Program-made: the position numbers and the translations under genes
Assembly (NCBI GenBank): GCA_027924585.1
Contig: BSBM01000299.1
Coordinates: 33,022,001 to 33,086,000, forward strand
From: Larix kaempferi
Taxonomy: Eukaryota > Streptophyta > Pinopsida > Pinales > Pinaceae
Direction of reading: 5' to 3'
DNA: 64,000 bases
Shown: piece after piece, positions 33,244 through 45,257 of the stretch
How positions within the stretch are numbered: the stretch's first letter is position 1
Layout: the number at the start of each line of letters is the position of its first letter
The notes under the pieces: model-generated
The model's database searches: none
What the model was told of the DNA's origin: nothing
Seen by the model: the letters and a program-made list of their open reading frames with translations, nothing else

Positions 33244-34867
33244 CTAAGGAGATCTGGGAGATCTATCATGTCCCTCGTTAGATTCCTCACGCTTCTGGTG
33301 ATAACACACTACAGCTCGAGCCACCCTACGAAGAAGTCGGCCAATACGAATAGGCACACCTACAGTATGCCGCTGGAGGTGCAAAGGGACGTCATCCATC
33401 CTCATAGCAGGGATACCATGAGTCAAGCCCTGTAAGTTCCTCTCTATATCCCGGACTCCTCCTGCTTCATCTTCGTCCTCCTCCTCGTCTGGAACGGCCT
33501 GGCGATCAACACCACCGCGACGTAATGGCGAGTACCCAGCCGGTCTCTGTGGTCCACGATCTGCGACATGCACACGAACATACATTAGAAGTCTTCTACA
33601 CATTCTAAAAAAGCAATAAAAATTATATATTCAAAAAGGAAAAAATATATATCCATGAAGGTCATACCTGAGTTGTCCCAATCTTCATCCTCCGGCAGTG
33701 CCAAGTCGATGTCCTTGTGGAAGTCCACCCCTGCATAGGGGTAGTCATCAATCATAACTATCTGTTCCTCGAGCCAGGAGAAGAAATCCTCACCAAACGC
33801 TAAGCGCTGAGGTCCTCCAAGATGCCCTGCATAATCACTCCATCGAGCCATCCATGGCTCGGTAGGTGGATGGCGGGGCATAGCTATCTATGGACGCAGC
33901 AATGGCACCCTCGCCAAAAAGAAGGTGACTAGGACACTCCCATAACCAAATTGGGAATTCTCTCCAACCCTACACTTGTGCACTTGTTCTTTGAGGTTGG
34001 CCAACACCACCTCACACCAGTTAAATACTGTTCCCGCCATACAATCCACTGCAAGGTTCATTTGTGTACGGGACGCCTGATGGGGACCCGTGCTCCCTGC
34101 TGCATGTGTGATGGTGAACAGTACGGTTTTTACAGGGAGTTCTATAACATCTTTTATGACCACTTTTCCGCTTTTCTTACTCGAACCCTGACGGCAATAC
34201 CGAGCAATCAGAGCATCTGTGCTCGTCTCTGAGGCTGTGTATCCAGTAAAGTTCACCCGGGCCCCTCTTTTCGAGAGGCCCGTGAGAAATTAAATGTCCT
34301 CGAGTTGAATTTCGAGGATGTGCTCTCCCACTCGAAAAACTTGAATGTCAGGGTCCCACAATTGAATAAGATGGGTAAGAAGTTTGGGTTGTTGACGAAT
34401 GCCTTTGGTCTTAAAGAATTTCAACAAACTGCACTCCCGTAATGCAGTCACAGTAGGAAGGTCATTTTCGGCCGCTAAATCATCTACTTCGTGCTCTCTT
34501 TCTTTCCAACTGACCATTTTGACCCAAACAAATTGCAAACTCCTGCAAAAGGTCAGGGGAAACATTTAGTAATCATTTAACAACTTGGTTTCAGCAAAAA
34601 ATTTGAGAAAAATCAATTTTTTCATCTTAAATTTTGCCTTCATCGCGCCTGGGGCAAACCTTACCGCGCGGTACTGCACAGTACCGCGTTTCGGTTTAAA
34701 GACACGGCGCGGTACTGTCAAATAGTACCGCGTTTCTCGATATTGCCCCCGCGCGGTACTGTGAAGAGCGATTTTTGCCCAATAGAGCTTGCCCAAAAAA
34801 TTAATTTTTCTCACTGAAAGCAAATTATTCAAGCATGAAATGAAAGAGAAGTTGGAGAGCTCTTACC
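33244..34867 (-). pseudogene. Antisense spliced gene in the 3' region of the Tat element
   Basis: Opposite to gag-pol. Intron 1 (34866-34543, CAG|GTAAGA...TTTTGCAG|GA) separates a noncoding first exon from exon 2, whose first ATG is 34517-34515 (AAAATGG). Exon 2 runs to 33668, intron 2 is 33667-33561 (CAG|GTATGA...GTCGCAG|AT, 107 nt, T-rich), and exon 3 is 33560-33244. Spliced coding length is 389 codons, in phase across the junction, with two in-frame stops: TAA 34290-34292 and TAG 33888-33890. 'LWDPDIQVFRVGEHILEI' and 'FLTGLSKRGARV' resemble plant mobile domain-like proteins. The C-terminal exon is acidic then basic ('DEEEDEDEAGG'). Tat relatives such as Grande and Retand are known to carry antisense ORFs of unclear role. 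The domain name is a suggestion from memory. Confidence 0.75.
34650..34765. repeat. GCGCGGTACTG / CAGTACCGCG inverted motif cluster in antisense intron 1
   Basis: Six half-sites in about 110 bp: TACCGCGCGGTACTG, CAGTACCGCG, GCGCGGTACTG, AGTACCGCG and GCGCGGTACTG. The same motif recurs in U3 of both LTRs and in the leader. Confidence 0.7.
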
Positions 34868-35002
34868 TGGCGCAGACGGTTGTTGAAACGGTGCCTTGGA
34901 ACTCCCGATATGGATCCTTGAAATTTTTGCTCCTCAAATGGATAAAATCTCCTCTTTGGGTAAAAACACAAATGAAATGGTAAATTTCTATTTTTAACCA
35001 TC

Positions 35003-35010
35003 CCTTTATA
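35003..35010 (-). promoter_or_regulatory. Candidate TATA box of the antisense gene
   Basis: CTATAAAGGG on the minus strand, about 140 nt upstream of the intron 1 donor and near the expected distance for a noncoding first exon. Positions are approximate by a few bases. Confidence 0.45.
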
Positions 35011-36930
35011 GCTTTTTCACCTATTTTTTACTTATTATTTTATATGGTTAAAATGAAACCCATTTCACATTACTAATATCTGGTTTTGTGAGCACTTTAT
35101 TGACAGGATCTCCTTTAAAAAGCGATATATTCACACTGGCATTTATTCATTGTTTGACCTTCATTTTGAGCCTATTTTATCTTTTTCGTGCTCTGTATTA
35201 AAACTTGAAAAAGATTCCAAGCGCTTTTACACCCGTGTCGTGCTTTTCAAGCTCAAGTAAATGGTGTCGAGTTCGGTTAGCTTTACTCATGCTCGTTAAA
35301 ACGATGAGGAAAGTATTGTCCTGGTTGTATTTTATTCTCTTTTCGGACCAGAATAATTAAAAAATTACGAAAAAGACCATTGGAGTCCATAGTTAAGCTC
35401 TTTTCAGACTCCCTAAAATTGAAAAGATTGCCAAGTGATCTTGACTCTTTCACACTTGTAAAAGTATGTGAAAGGTCGTCTATTCGGTGATAGGTTATCC
35501 CTTTTTCGGCCCGTCTAGACTATTTACGAGAAAGGTATACCTCAGTCAATTCTGGCTGGGAGAGTTCTCTCGGGAATTGTTTTACACTTTTTCGGGATCG
35601 AGGGACTAAATTTACGAAAAAGTACATTGCGGAGCTTCCTTTAAGTTTTTTAGGCTCTCTAAATGTGAAAAACTACCGATTTTTCCTTCCTTGGACTCGT
35701 TAAAATTTAACATCGAAGGACCCACTTTGGGACAAACCCCTCCTTTCTCAGGTTCGTAAAACATGTGAGATTGGACTCATCTATGAGATGAGCTACACCG
35801 AGCATTTGTTATCCTCTTCAAGCTCGAAAAACAACAAAGAGGTACTCGTCTATCATGTAGGGGGAATATGGGGAACAAGTCAAGTTTGTTATGGCAGCTT
35901 GTCAGTCGTTACCTTTGAACATGGCATGTGTCTGTCTCTTGTCTATATTGGGTATCTATTTTTTACTGAGTTATGGTCATCATCCTGAGTCGTCTCCCTG
36001 GCCACGAGCCTACTCATTCGATGTCTATCCTCTGTTTTCAATAATCCCTGCTGCCGAGTCCTGTTACATGCCGTTATATGTTCAAAGGGTTGCATTGTCA
36101 TTCGTTGTGTCAGGCCTCCGCTGTGTCAGTACATACTCCATTGTTTCATCATCTTATCGTTCATTCCGATTTCGTGTCAATGATGTGGGAATCATTATGG
36201 CCCACCTTCGACAAGTCTATTCCCGTTGACTCCAAATCACTATCCGGGAATTGGACTTAGAGATCAACCATTAGTACCTTGGTACCTGCATGCCTCAATG
36301 GCAGGTTTCCTCGTGTTCGACAGTAGGTTCACATCACTAACCTCTGATCGAACAATCTCTCGAATGCTCGACATCAACTCATTTATTCGCATTACATTGA
36401 GATGTACTTCAGATACCTTGGGGATCATCGTCATCATTGATGATTTCCCTCGCATTTGTTAACGGTTCACATCATTGGCCGGTAATCAAATGGTTTCTAC
36501 CATGTTCGACTTCAACACTTTGTAATCACATGGCTATATTCGTATCATTTGCGATCGGGTAGAAGACCCTGGGCGCACCTTTGTATCTTGATTGCGTCCA
36601 GGTTGCGATGGAGATGTCCTTTGTATTGTCACACGGATCCACTTTTTGTATTGGTCGTGGCTGTGTTATTATTGTCTCATGGATCTACGCTTGTTCATAG
36701 TAGCCATGATATGTCCACAATCTATATCATCTCAGTACTCATGGATCTGCAATGTATTGGTCGGCAGCCATGCTTTGAGTCATTTGTTTCTGAGCATGGG
36801 GATGCCCGCCTCAGTGGTATGTCTAACACCTTGTTTATGTTTCAGCTCCTTATCGCTCTCCTCAATGCTATCTCTGCACACTATATTTGTAAAGTCTTTC
36901 GGCCATCAGTCCCTTCTGACCTCACACTTT
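35011..36930 (+). other. Noncoding 3' region of the Tat element
   Basis: No supported gene. Contains loosely repeated 'TTTTTCGG...' and 'CTCCCTAAA(A)TTGAAAA' phrases at 35340-35720. Plus-strand frames at 35788-36932 have no recognisable domain. Confidence 0.5.
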
Positions 36931-36940
36931 AGGGGGCATC
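36928..36940 (+). other. Polypurine tract of the Tat element
   Basis: TTTAGGGGGCATC directly before the 3' LTR; the purine core is AGGGGG. Confidence 0.6.
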
Positions 36941-37908
36941 TGTTATACCTCTATATTCCACAGTGTCGCATCTCCACCACAAAAAGAGCTGACGACACTT
37001 CCCCTACTGCTTGAACCACCCAGAAGATGAGTAATCCTTGAAGGTAAATCCACCCTGTCAAGAATTAACCCAGCTGAGACTTTATTTACCCTAAGTACCG
37101 CTCCTTGCTCAGTTATAGGTGCGTGATAGTCCGTACTACCGCGTTATGCTTTGTCCCTGCCACGCGGCACTACCGCGTTATGCTCAGATTGCTGGGCGCG
37201 GTACTCTTTTTATAGCCTTTTTTCCATGGCTTGTGGGATTTTGGATTTTCGAGAGATATTGGAGGATTAGGATCTCTGATTCGATCCTAACTCATTTTCT
37301 GTGATTAGAAACCCTGATCCACTAAGTTCTCCCAAGATCCACCCATCTCTCTTGTTGGTTAACCCTACCATACACTATAAAAGAGAGGTATTCCATGGGA
37401 AAGGGGGAGGACTCTTAGAAGTACCAAACTTATGATCTTGTAGCATTGTGGAGATAGCTAGAGGAGGAAGCACTTGGAGCTGGAGGATTGGCTTGGACAT
37501 CAAGCAACCTTTGTAAGCATTCTTCAAGTTTGTAATAAAGATAACTTGTCTTGTTTTTCCCATTTCATGTGTATTGTACAAGTCTTTAGCATGGAATGTA
37601 TCTAATCTAGATTTGAATCTAATCTTTACTTCAAGGTATTTGGAAGCTTGCATGCTTGTTCTTTGGTTGATTCTAACAGGTTCTACATTGGAGCTTTTGG
37701 ATCAATAGCTAGAAGCGGGACAAACGTCAGATTGAAAGGTGAGTCATATCTTTCATTGTTTCTGAATGCATGTAATCTTGTTGTGAAAGTTAGTTCAGGA
37801 ATTTCAAGGTAGCATTTGTTTTGTTTTGTTCTTACCTTAGAGTCAGTTAGGAATCTTCTTTAAGTTAAGAGAATTTTGACTTATCCGTAGGGAAAAATTC
37901 TACCAACA
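36941..37908 (+). repeat. 3' LTR of the Tat element
   Basis: 968 bp, same length as the 5' LTR, with about 20-25 base differences by eye, many of them C/T or G/A. Confidence 0.95.
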
Positions 37909-39282
37909 ACAATGTTTCAGCTGTCTGTAATGCTTTGAGATTCATAAATCATCTTTTAACCACACTATGTATTGTATGGCAGGTGCTTCTCGGCTTTGGA
38001 TTTCCATGCTCGAAAACTGAGTGGGAAAAGTGCTTAAAATCAGGTAAGCCTCGATGGTTTCCTGTAGGTTTCAACTTGACAAACTATTGGTCGTTGTCTG
38101 GTTTTAGCTAAAACTTCAGTTTGTGGTTTGGTTGTGGATGTTGCCGCCGTTTGTAATGTTTGTAAGTCGAATGGCAAGCGTAGGGAAGATTGAATCCTCA
38201 ACCTACCTCGGCGTTGACTCTACAGCGTTTTACTGTGTTTCGAAATTATTGAAAGTGTAACAACTATGTGGAAGGGTTCATCCCTCGACACTTTATGAAA
38301 TGAAATGAATTTCAGGTAACTGTTATGTGTTTTCCTGTTTTAATGTTGTATTATAAGAGTTGCGCCTATGAGCACTTCTCCTGGCAGTCTGCGTAAATTT
38401 TCAATGATGTTTATTAAAACAAAGTTAGGGACGAAAGCCCAAATTCCTAAATATTTATATAATGTTGAGTTTTGTTAAAGGTCGAGAGCCAAATGGTTAA
38501 ACGCCTAGTTTTGTTTTGGTTTCAAAAACCTTGAACTCATTTTGTAAAAATGATAAAGTCTAAGAACTGTGTAATCGATATTGGTAATTGCCGAGACCTA
38601 GTCTCGTATAATTCTTTTCATTTCGTCGAATGATAGATTACAAAAATAGATTTGTTTTGTATATGTTCAGATGTTTATTTATCAATGGCCTTGAGCCCTT
38701 TGTCGAAAGTAGATTCTGTGTGTGACTATGATTCTAGCCTAGGTTATAAGAGGCCAAAGGCCTTAGTTTGAAACCCTGTCTAAAAGTTTTCTGTGCTCTT
38801 AAAGTTAAAGGGTTTCGGTTATAAGGGTTGTGAAACCCTAACCAACACTAGTATTATTTTGTTTTACTTATAGTATAAATGATAGGGTTTCAAATGAAAT
38901 TAACATGTACCTGCAAGGTTTCATGTAATTGGGCTCTGTCTTTCTATTTTGAGATGATGAGAAAAAGTTAACTTTGTTTATTTGAGAAAATAACAAAGGT
39001 TTGAGACTTAGGACATTCGTCCGAAACAGAAGTTGTTATGTGTTTATTTGATCTATGATATCAATGATACAATGAGTGCTAGTAGTTTTGCATACTAGGC
39101 ATGTTTGTTTTCGATCTCTTTTACAATTGTTCAAATCATAAATGTTGATGAACTTCTAAAGTGACAGTTTTCGATACTATATTGTAAAATACTAATTTGT
39201 ATTAATAGGATATTCAAATGAACATAATATAATAAGAGAATATATATTATTCATCTTCTGTAAAGAAATGGTTAATCTATAA

Positions 39283-40980
39283 CTAACCCTAACTTGTTTG
39301 GGATTTACCTTGACAAGAGCAATAACTCGACATTCATTTGGCAGGGAGTTCTTTGGAGAGGCCGACAGGCTGCGAGTTCTTAGGGTTTACAGAGGTATTT
39401 TGGAGGCACCTCTCCAGGGTTCGATACCCTGACCTGTAACTCAAAATCTTTGCACAGTGATCTCTATGAACTGTGTCCTTCCTTCGCTGAGTTGCTATGG
39501 TGTAATGAGTTCTAGTTCTCATCGGATGTGGACATGTTCGGTTCAGAAGCAAAGTTTCTTCTGACAGGTAAATCGTTAGTTCTATTTTGCTACTCTTGAA
39601 AGTTTACAATGTTTCAGTTGTCTGTAATGCTTTAAGCTTCATAAATCATCTTTTAACCACACTATGTATTGTATGGCAGGTGCTTCTCGGCTTTGGATTT
39701 CCATGCTCGAAAAATGAGTGGGAAAAGTGCTTAAAATTCGGTAAGCCTCGATGGTTTCCTGTAGGTTTCAACTTGACAAACTATTGGTCGTTGTCTGGTT
39801 TTAGCCGAAACTTCAGTTTGTGGTCTGGTTGTGGATGTTGCCACCGTTTGTAATGTTTGTAAGCTGAATGGCAAGCATAGGGAGGATTGAATCCTCGACC
39901 TACCTCGGCGTTGACTCTACAACGTTTTACTATGTTTCGAAATTATTGAAAGTGTAACAACTGTGTGGAAGGGTTCATCCCTCGACACTTTATGAAATGA
40001 AAAGAATTTTGGGTAACTGTTATGTGTTTTCCTGTTTTAATGTTGTATTATAAGAGTTGCGCCTGTGAGCACTGCTCCTGGCAGTCTGTGTAAATTTTCA
40101 ATGATGTTTATTAAAACGAAGTTAGGGACGAAAGCCCAAATTCCTAAATGTTTATATAATGTTGAGTTTTGTTAAAGGCCAAGAGCCAAATGGTTAAATG
40201 CCTAGTTTTGTTTTGGTTTCAAAAACCCTGAACTCGTTTTGTAAAAATGATAAAGTCTAAGAACTATGAATCGATATTGGTAATTGCCGAGACCTAGTCT
40301 CGTATAATTCTTTTCGTTTCGTCGAATGATAGATTAGAAAAATAGATTTGTTTTGTATACGTTCAGATGTTTATTTATCAATGGCCTTGAGCCCTTTGTT
40401 GAAAGTAGATTCCGTGTGTGACTATGACGCTAGCCTAGGTTATAAGAGGCCAAAGGCCTTGGTTCGAAACCCTGTTTACAAGTTTTATGTGCTCTTAAAG
40501 TTAAAGGGTTTCGGTTATAAGGGTTGTGAAACCCTAACCAACACTAGTATTATTTTGTTTTACTTACTGTATAAATGATAAGGTTTCGAATGAAATTAAC
40601 ATGTACCTACAAGGTTTCATGTAATTGGGCTCTGTCTTTCTATTTTGAGATGATGAGAAAAAGTTAACTTAGTTTATTTAAGAAAATAACAAAGGTTTGA
40701 GACTTAGGACATTCGTCCGCAATAGAAGTTGTTCTGTGTTTATTTGATCTATGATATCAATGATAAAATGAGTGCTAGTAGTTTTGCATACTAGGTATGT
40801 TTGTTTTCGATCTCTTTTACAGTTGTTCAAATCATAAATGTTGATGAACTTCTAAAGTGACAGTTTTCGATACTATATTGTAAAATACTAATATGTATTA
40901 ATAGGATATTCAAATGAACATAATATAATAAGAGAATATATATTATTCGTCTTATGTAAAGAAATGGTTAATCTATAACT
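39283..40980. repeat. Tandem duplication unit 2, with the empty Tat insertion site
   Basis: 1,698 bp. At 39598-39620 it reads GAAAGTTTACAATGTTTCAG, which is exactly the joined flank of the Tat element with one copy of ACAAT. This proves both ends and the target duplication of the Tat element. Confidence 0.92.
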
Positions 40981-42189
40981 AAACCTTAGTTTTTGTGCAG
41001 AATATGGAAATATTTATGCATTTTACTTCTGTTACTGTGAAGGAAAAGATATTACAATATCTAAATAAAATGATTGTTGCTATGTTTATCTATGACTAAA
41101 ACATAAGATATTTTAATTGCAAAATGTAAACAGCTAAGGAAAATTACAGGAAAACCTAACAGAGTTTATCTATTCAATCATTCTACCTACTGCATATCAT
41201 TTATCTATTTTTAAACACCCTTCCCTATACTAGAGTACAGCACAAAGACAGTGCGTGGAAAAATACAGGGAAGTAATTTATTCTATCATTTCATATAACT
41301 TATTCAACAATTCACAGAATCATAATCAAATCAGAAAATCAAACATTTACTTCTGCATGATGATAACTATCAACATTCCGCTAATAAATCCTAAATCAAC
41401 AGTTATAGAAAATAAATTATAACTACTTAGGAAATGAAATAATAGTAGAACCTGCAAATGTAGATAGGGTGGACAAACACCCAAAGAGGCATGTTCCTCC
41501 CAACCTTCTCTAGAAGAAGTAGCCAATATCACTTGCTCCTTTGGACCCCTGAGCCTGTTTACTGAACCACTAGGTAGAAGACTCTGTGTAGAAGCAAGGC
41601 ACTCAGGTTGTACTTCTAGCAATCAATGGAGACTTGCAATACACCTCAAAATAACTCTATGCACTCAGCAGTAAACTTTGCACTTAGCAGAAGTGAAACA
41701 GACTTACACTACAACTCAAAACATAGCTTCCCCTCATCGAATCTCTTGTGTGCATACAGCAGAACCACAAGGTAAATTTTCTCGTTAGAAAAAGTGTGAG
41801 CCTCTATTCAAATTCGATGTCTTATAAAGATGCCTAGGTATTTTAGTGGTCAGTTTCCAAATAAATGAGCCTCAAGCTCCAGTCCCATCTTTCAGGGAAC
41901 TTTGACCACAAATCAAGGGAGTTTTCCCATAACACCAACTAGTTACTGAGTTCCTGATGCTGCCACTTGTCCATTGCCTTCTACCCCAGATTCCATTCCA
42001 CCTAGTGGGTCAGTAAACACTCTTTCAACAGTCTCTTTGGGTGAGTGTCTACTATTTTATTTTATTAAATAATAATATTGTGTAATTACAGTCATCCTTG
42101 GCCATTTGGCCAAATATAAAACTTTACAATAAAAGTTAAGATAATGTTTTCTTCAAACATAAAATGTTTTCAGCAATGGGTATGTTACA
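40981..42189. other. Right part of the large LTR, no gene
   Basis: AT-rich. The minus-strand frame at 41347-41622 has no recognisable domain. Confidence 0.45.
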
Positions 42190-43063
42190 ATATCATTCAA
42201 ATATTGAATCGAGCTCTTATCTCTCCTAGGTTTTGGATTAAAGTTCTATACTAGATGGATATTGTACGAGTTGTTAGGCTTTTCAAAATGAGAAACATAA
42301 AAGATAAAGCAAGACATTATTAAGTGAAACTTGCATACTCCTAGAGGCTTCGATCAACATGTGAATAAGCCCAAATCCTTAACATCAAAAAAATATATAT
42401 TACAACATAAGATCGTAATCCTATTGAGCCATTTTAAAATAATTTCGTTTATTTTCCTGAAATTAGACCATATAAACATAAATGACATCAGTTGTTTCCT
42501 CTATAGAGATTGGAGTCATAGAGTCCTAGATTCACTTGCAATCAAAACCAATCCTCCTACTTCTTGGGACTCCACCATAACAAACTCTACATTGATCAAC
42601 TAATTAGCTTTCAATAGGCCTTTCCCTCACCAATCCATTGCTTGATTCATAAATATTCGTAATTTCGAGTGCATGACCATTCAAATGTAATGAAACCTAT
42701 ACCAATCTTTGGGTTAGATCTGTGCTCCACTCTCTAATACAAGTAGTAAGCCTAGGTAAAAGGAGCATTGCCACACCAACTTTTCCTTTGTCAAACTTAG
42801 AGAAGAGGGAAAGGATACAAACCAAATAAAATTGAGCAAAGTATTTGGTGAAAATCTAATCACCTTCACCTCTTCAAGACATGGTAAATCTAAACCATTA
42901 AATCATATCTAATCCACTCAACCATTAAAACATTATACCAACAAATCAATAAATAAGTCCTTAATTGCATCCTAAGAGTAGGGGTAAAATATTATGTCCC
43001 AAAGTATGATCTTATGACACGTGCACACATGAGTGAATCAAATCCCATCTCCATGTCCTTCAA
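42190..43063 (-). repeat. LINE-associated segment, second part (pairs with 55583-56340)
   Basis: 42330-42910 aligns block by block with 55740-56320, e.g. 'GTTGTTTCCTCTATAGAGATTGGAG' and 'GTGCATGACCATTCA'. Continues the unit begun at 20300-20750. No intact frame. Probably part of a LINE 5' region or ORF1. Confidence 0.65.
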
Positions 43064-43584
43064 ATTATTGTCAGAGATATAGATCTAACTAAACTAGCTT
43101 ACCTATCTATGCAAACAATAACATATCAACAATAAGTAAGAACAGAAAGAGAACAAGAGAAAATAGTACACCAAATATATGTTGTTCACCCAATTGGGCT
43201 ACGTCCACGGGAAGGTAGTCTTCTATTATCTCCATAATATCTCCTCCAAGCTTGCAGAGAGCAATGCGAATAACCCCAATACAATATAGCAATACTTGTG
43301 AAAGTATAGATCATGATGAGTGATCCACCACGGGATGATTGTGAAATACTCCCTTGACTCTATTATATATCAAGAGATGAGGAGGAATTACTCTCACATA
43401 TTACATGTGGGATAATATAATTCTCCATAATAACATCTCTTTATATAATAATGAATATCAAGAGTATATTTTACCATAATGAATATGGGATATAATGTAT
43501 TATTCTTTTACATAAGATTGTGGATATCTTCCAACATAATACAAAGACATTATTACCTTCCAAGGAATATAAAATATTCCAACA

Positions 43585-44966
43585 CTCCCCCTTAATAATG
43601 GTTGGGAGAAAAGCCCACTAACAAAGGAAGGAAGGAGTTATTACTGCTCCCCCTTGATGACAACTTCCAGAAGAACCAAAGCTGTAAAGAAGAACACTTC
43701 GGCTGATGGAATTTGATGAAGAACAACCGCTTCTCACTGAATCATGAAATTGCACACAAACTAGGTTGTACGATGAAATACCAACAACAAGATGCCCAGA
43801 TCTAAAGAGAATCCAACATGGCTACTAGATCCACAAGATGTCGAGAACATGTGACGCAATCCAATAGCAAGGTGCCCAGATCTAAAGAGAAGCCAACATG
43901 GCTACTAGATCCACAAGATGCCTAGATCATCATAAGAATCATCACAACCATAACCAATAGCTGAAGAACTCTGTTATAACATCCACACCAGTGTACAGAT
44001 ACCTTCTGACGGTTGATACAACAGAAGTACATGTGGCTAAGAACACCACAACAGTGTACAAAAATACCTAGATGGCCAATACACATGCGGATAGCATACA
44101 TTCTTCCAATCAAGGTGCAAATAGAAATATATGTAGAAGACCTCAAACATCGAAGGAACAAGACCCCAATGGTCTACACATCGAAAATGATATCATACAG
44201 ATGAACATCATGACTTTAACAGTAGAAGATGGTGCTTCAATATGTATGGAATGAGATGAAAGCCTAAACAGAGAACTTATAACCCTTGGATTGAGTGCCC
44301 AGACTTGCCCAGAATTCTGTTCTTTTCACTTAGGTGGATCCAGAATAGCTTTTCCAGTTCCAGAAACAGGTTCAAATAACAATTTCGATAAACATTGACC
44401 AAGTTATGAGGCCTAAAACAGTGTTGAATCTGCCGAAGACGGAAACCTGCACAGTCGAAGACGGAAACCTGCACAAAGTCTACCGAACTTGGACGAAAGT
44501 TGTTGTTTTGGAAATCGGAAGACCTAGAATTTTGTTCTGTCCACATAAGTGGATCCATAACAGCTTTTCTAGTTCCAAAAACATGTTATAATAAAAATTT
44601 CGACAAAAATTGACCAAGTTTTGAGGCCAAAACAGTGTCGAATCTGCCGAAGACGGAAACCTGCACAAAGTCTACCAAACTTGGGCAAAAATTGTCGTTT
44701 TGACAACCGGAAGATAGATACCCTTGAGGAGAATCAAAAAATCATATAGATCTACAAAAACAACATAAAGAAACCCTTGAAAATTTTCTGCAAAAATCTA
44801 CACAACAAGGTTAGGGTTAGAAATAAAAAAAACTGCAGAAATATGCCTAGATCTGAAGAGAAGCCTAACGGCTACCAGATAGAAAGCAAATCTACAAGAA
44901 ATAAACAATGCCCAAATGATAAAATATTGTTTGAAAGCAAGAGAAGGTGCTAGTTCATAGCAAAAA
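43585..44966 (-). other. Interior of the non-autonomous copia element
   Basis: No coding domain. The PPT (minus TAAGGGGGAGTG) is at 43585-43596. 'TGCCCAGATCTAAAGAGAA(G/T)CCAACATGGCTACTAGATCC' occurs at about 43793 and 43867, and a third, weaker copy near 44842. A ~230-bp unit with 'CCGAAGACGGAAACCTGCAC' is duplicated at 44290-44500 and 44525-44700. Confidence 0.7.
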
Positions 44967-44978
44967 GCTCTGATACCA
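44967..44978 (-). other. Primer-binding site, tRNA-iMet type
   Basis: The minus strand reads TGGTATCAGAGC right next to the LTR end: a perfect copia site. Confidence 0.9.
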
Positions 44979-45257
44979 TGTTAGAGATATAGATCTAACT
45001 GAACTAACTTACCTATCTATGCAAACAATAACATATCAACAATAAGTAAGAACAGAAAGAGAACAATAGAACAAGAATACACCAGATATACGTAGTTCAC
45101 CCAATTGGGCTACGTTCACGGGAAGGTAGTCTTATATTATCTCCAGAATATCTCCTCCAAGCTTACAGAGAGCAATGCCAATAACCCCAATACAATATAG
45201 CAATACTTGTGAAAGTATAGATCATGCTAAGTGATCCACCACAGGATGATTGTGAAA

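Larger units (their letters stand above)
22364..37908 (+). mobile_element. Tat-lineage Ty3/gypsy LTR retrotransposon, 15,545 bp, complete ends
   Basis: LTRs at 22364-23331 and 36941-37908, 968 bp each, start TGTTATACC and end ACCAACA. The target duplication is ACAAT (22359-22363, 37909-37913). Order: LTR, tRNA-Arg-type PBS, 1.8-kb leader, Gag with a long Pro-rich N-terminus, PR-RT-RH-IN, second RNase H, antisense spliced gene, PPT, LTR. The LTRs differ at roughly 20-25 positions by eye (about 2-2.5 percent). Premature stops and a changed integrase residue show this copy is not autonomous. Confidence 0.95.
22035..39282. repeat. Tandem duplication unit 1, split by the Tat element
   Basis: Consists of 22035-22363 and 37914-39282, together 1,698 bp, equal in length to unit 2. 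It begins CTAACCCTAAC. By eye the two units differ at roughly 5 percent in the 37914-38300 stretch. Confidence 0.9.
20756..42189. mobile_element. Very large solo LTR or non-autonomous LTR element, with the Tat element nested inside
   Basis: Ends are TGTAACATCCC at 20756 and ATGTTACA at 42189, flanked by ATATC on both sides (20751-20755 and 42190-42194). The homologous sequence near 55583 ('CACTATATCATTC') lacks the insertion, which supports these borders. Without the 15.55-kb Tat insertion, its own length is about 5.9 kb, of which 1.7 kb is a tandem duplication. No coding domain or primer site is seen, so a solo LTR of a Tekay/Del-like gypsy element (these often begin TGTAA and end TTACA) is the simplest reading. 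Confidence 0.75.

Noticed and set aside
35788-37014. Several overlapping plus-strand frames of 60-140 codons
   Set aside because: Overlap each other and partly the 3' LTR; no recognisable domain.
22364-37908. Assembly duplication as the cause of the two similar 968-bp blocks
   Set aside because: The blocks differ at many positions, have a matching TSD, PBS and PPT, and an empty site exists at 39598-39620; they are true LTRs.
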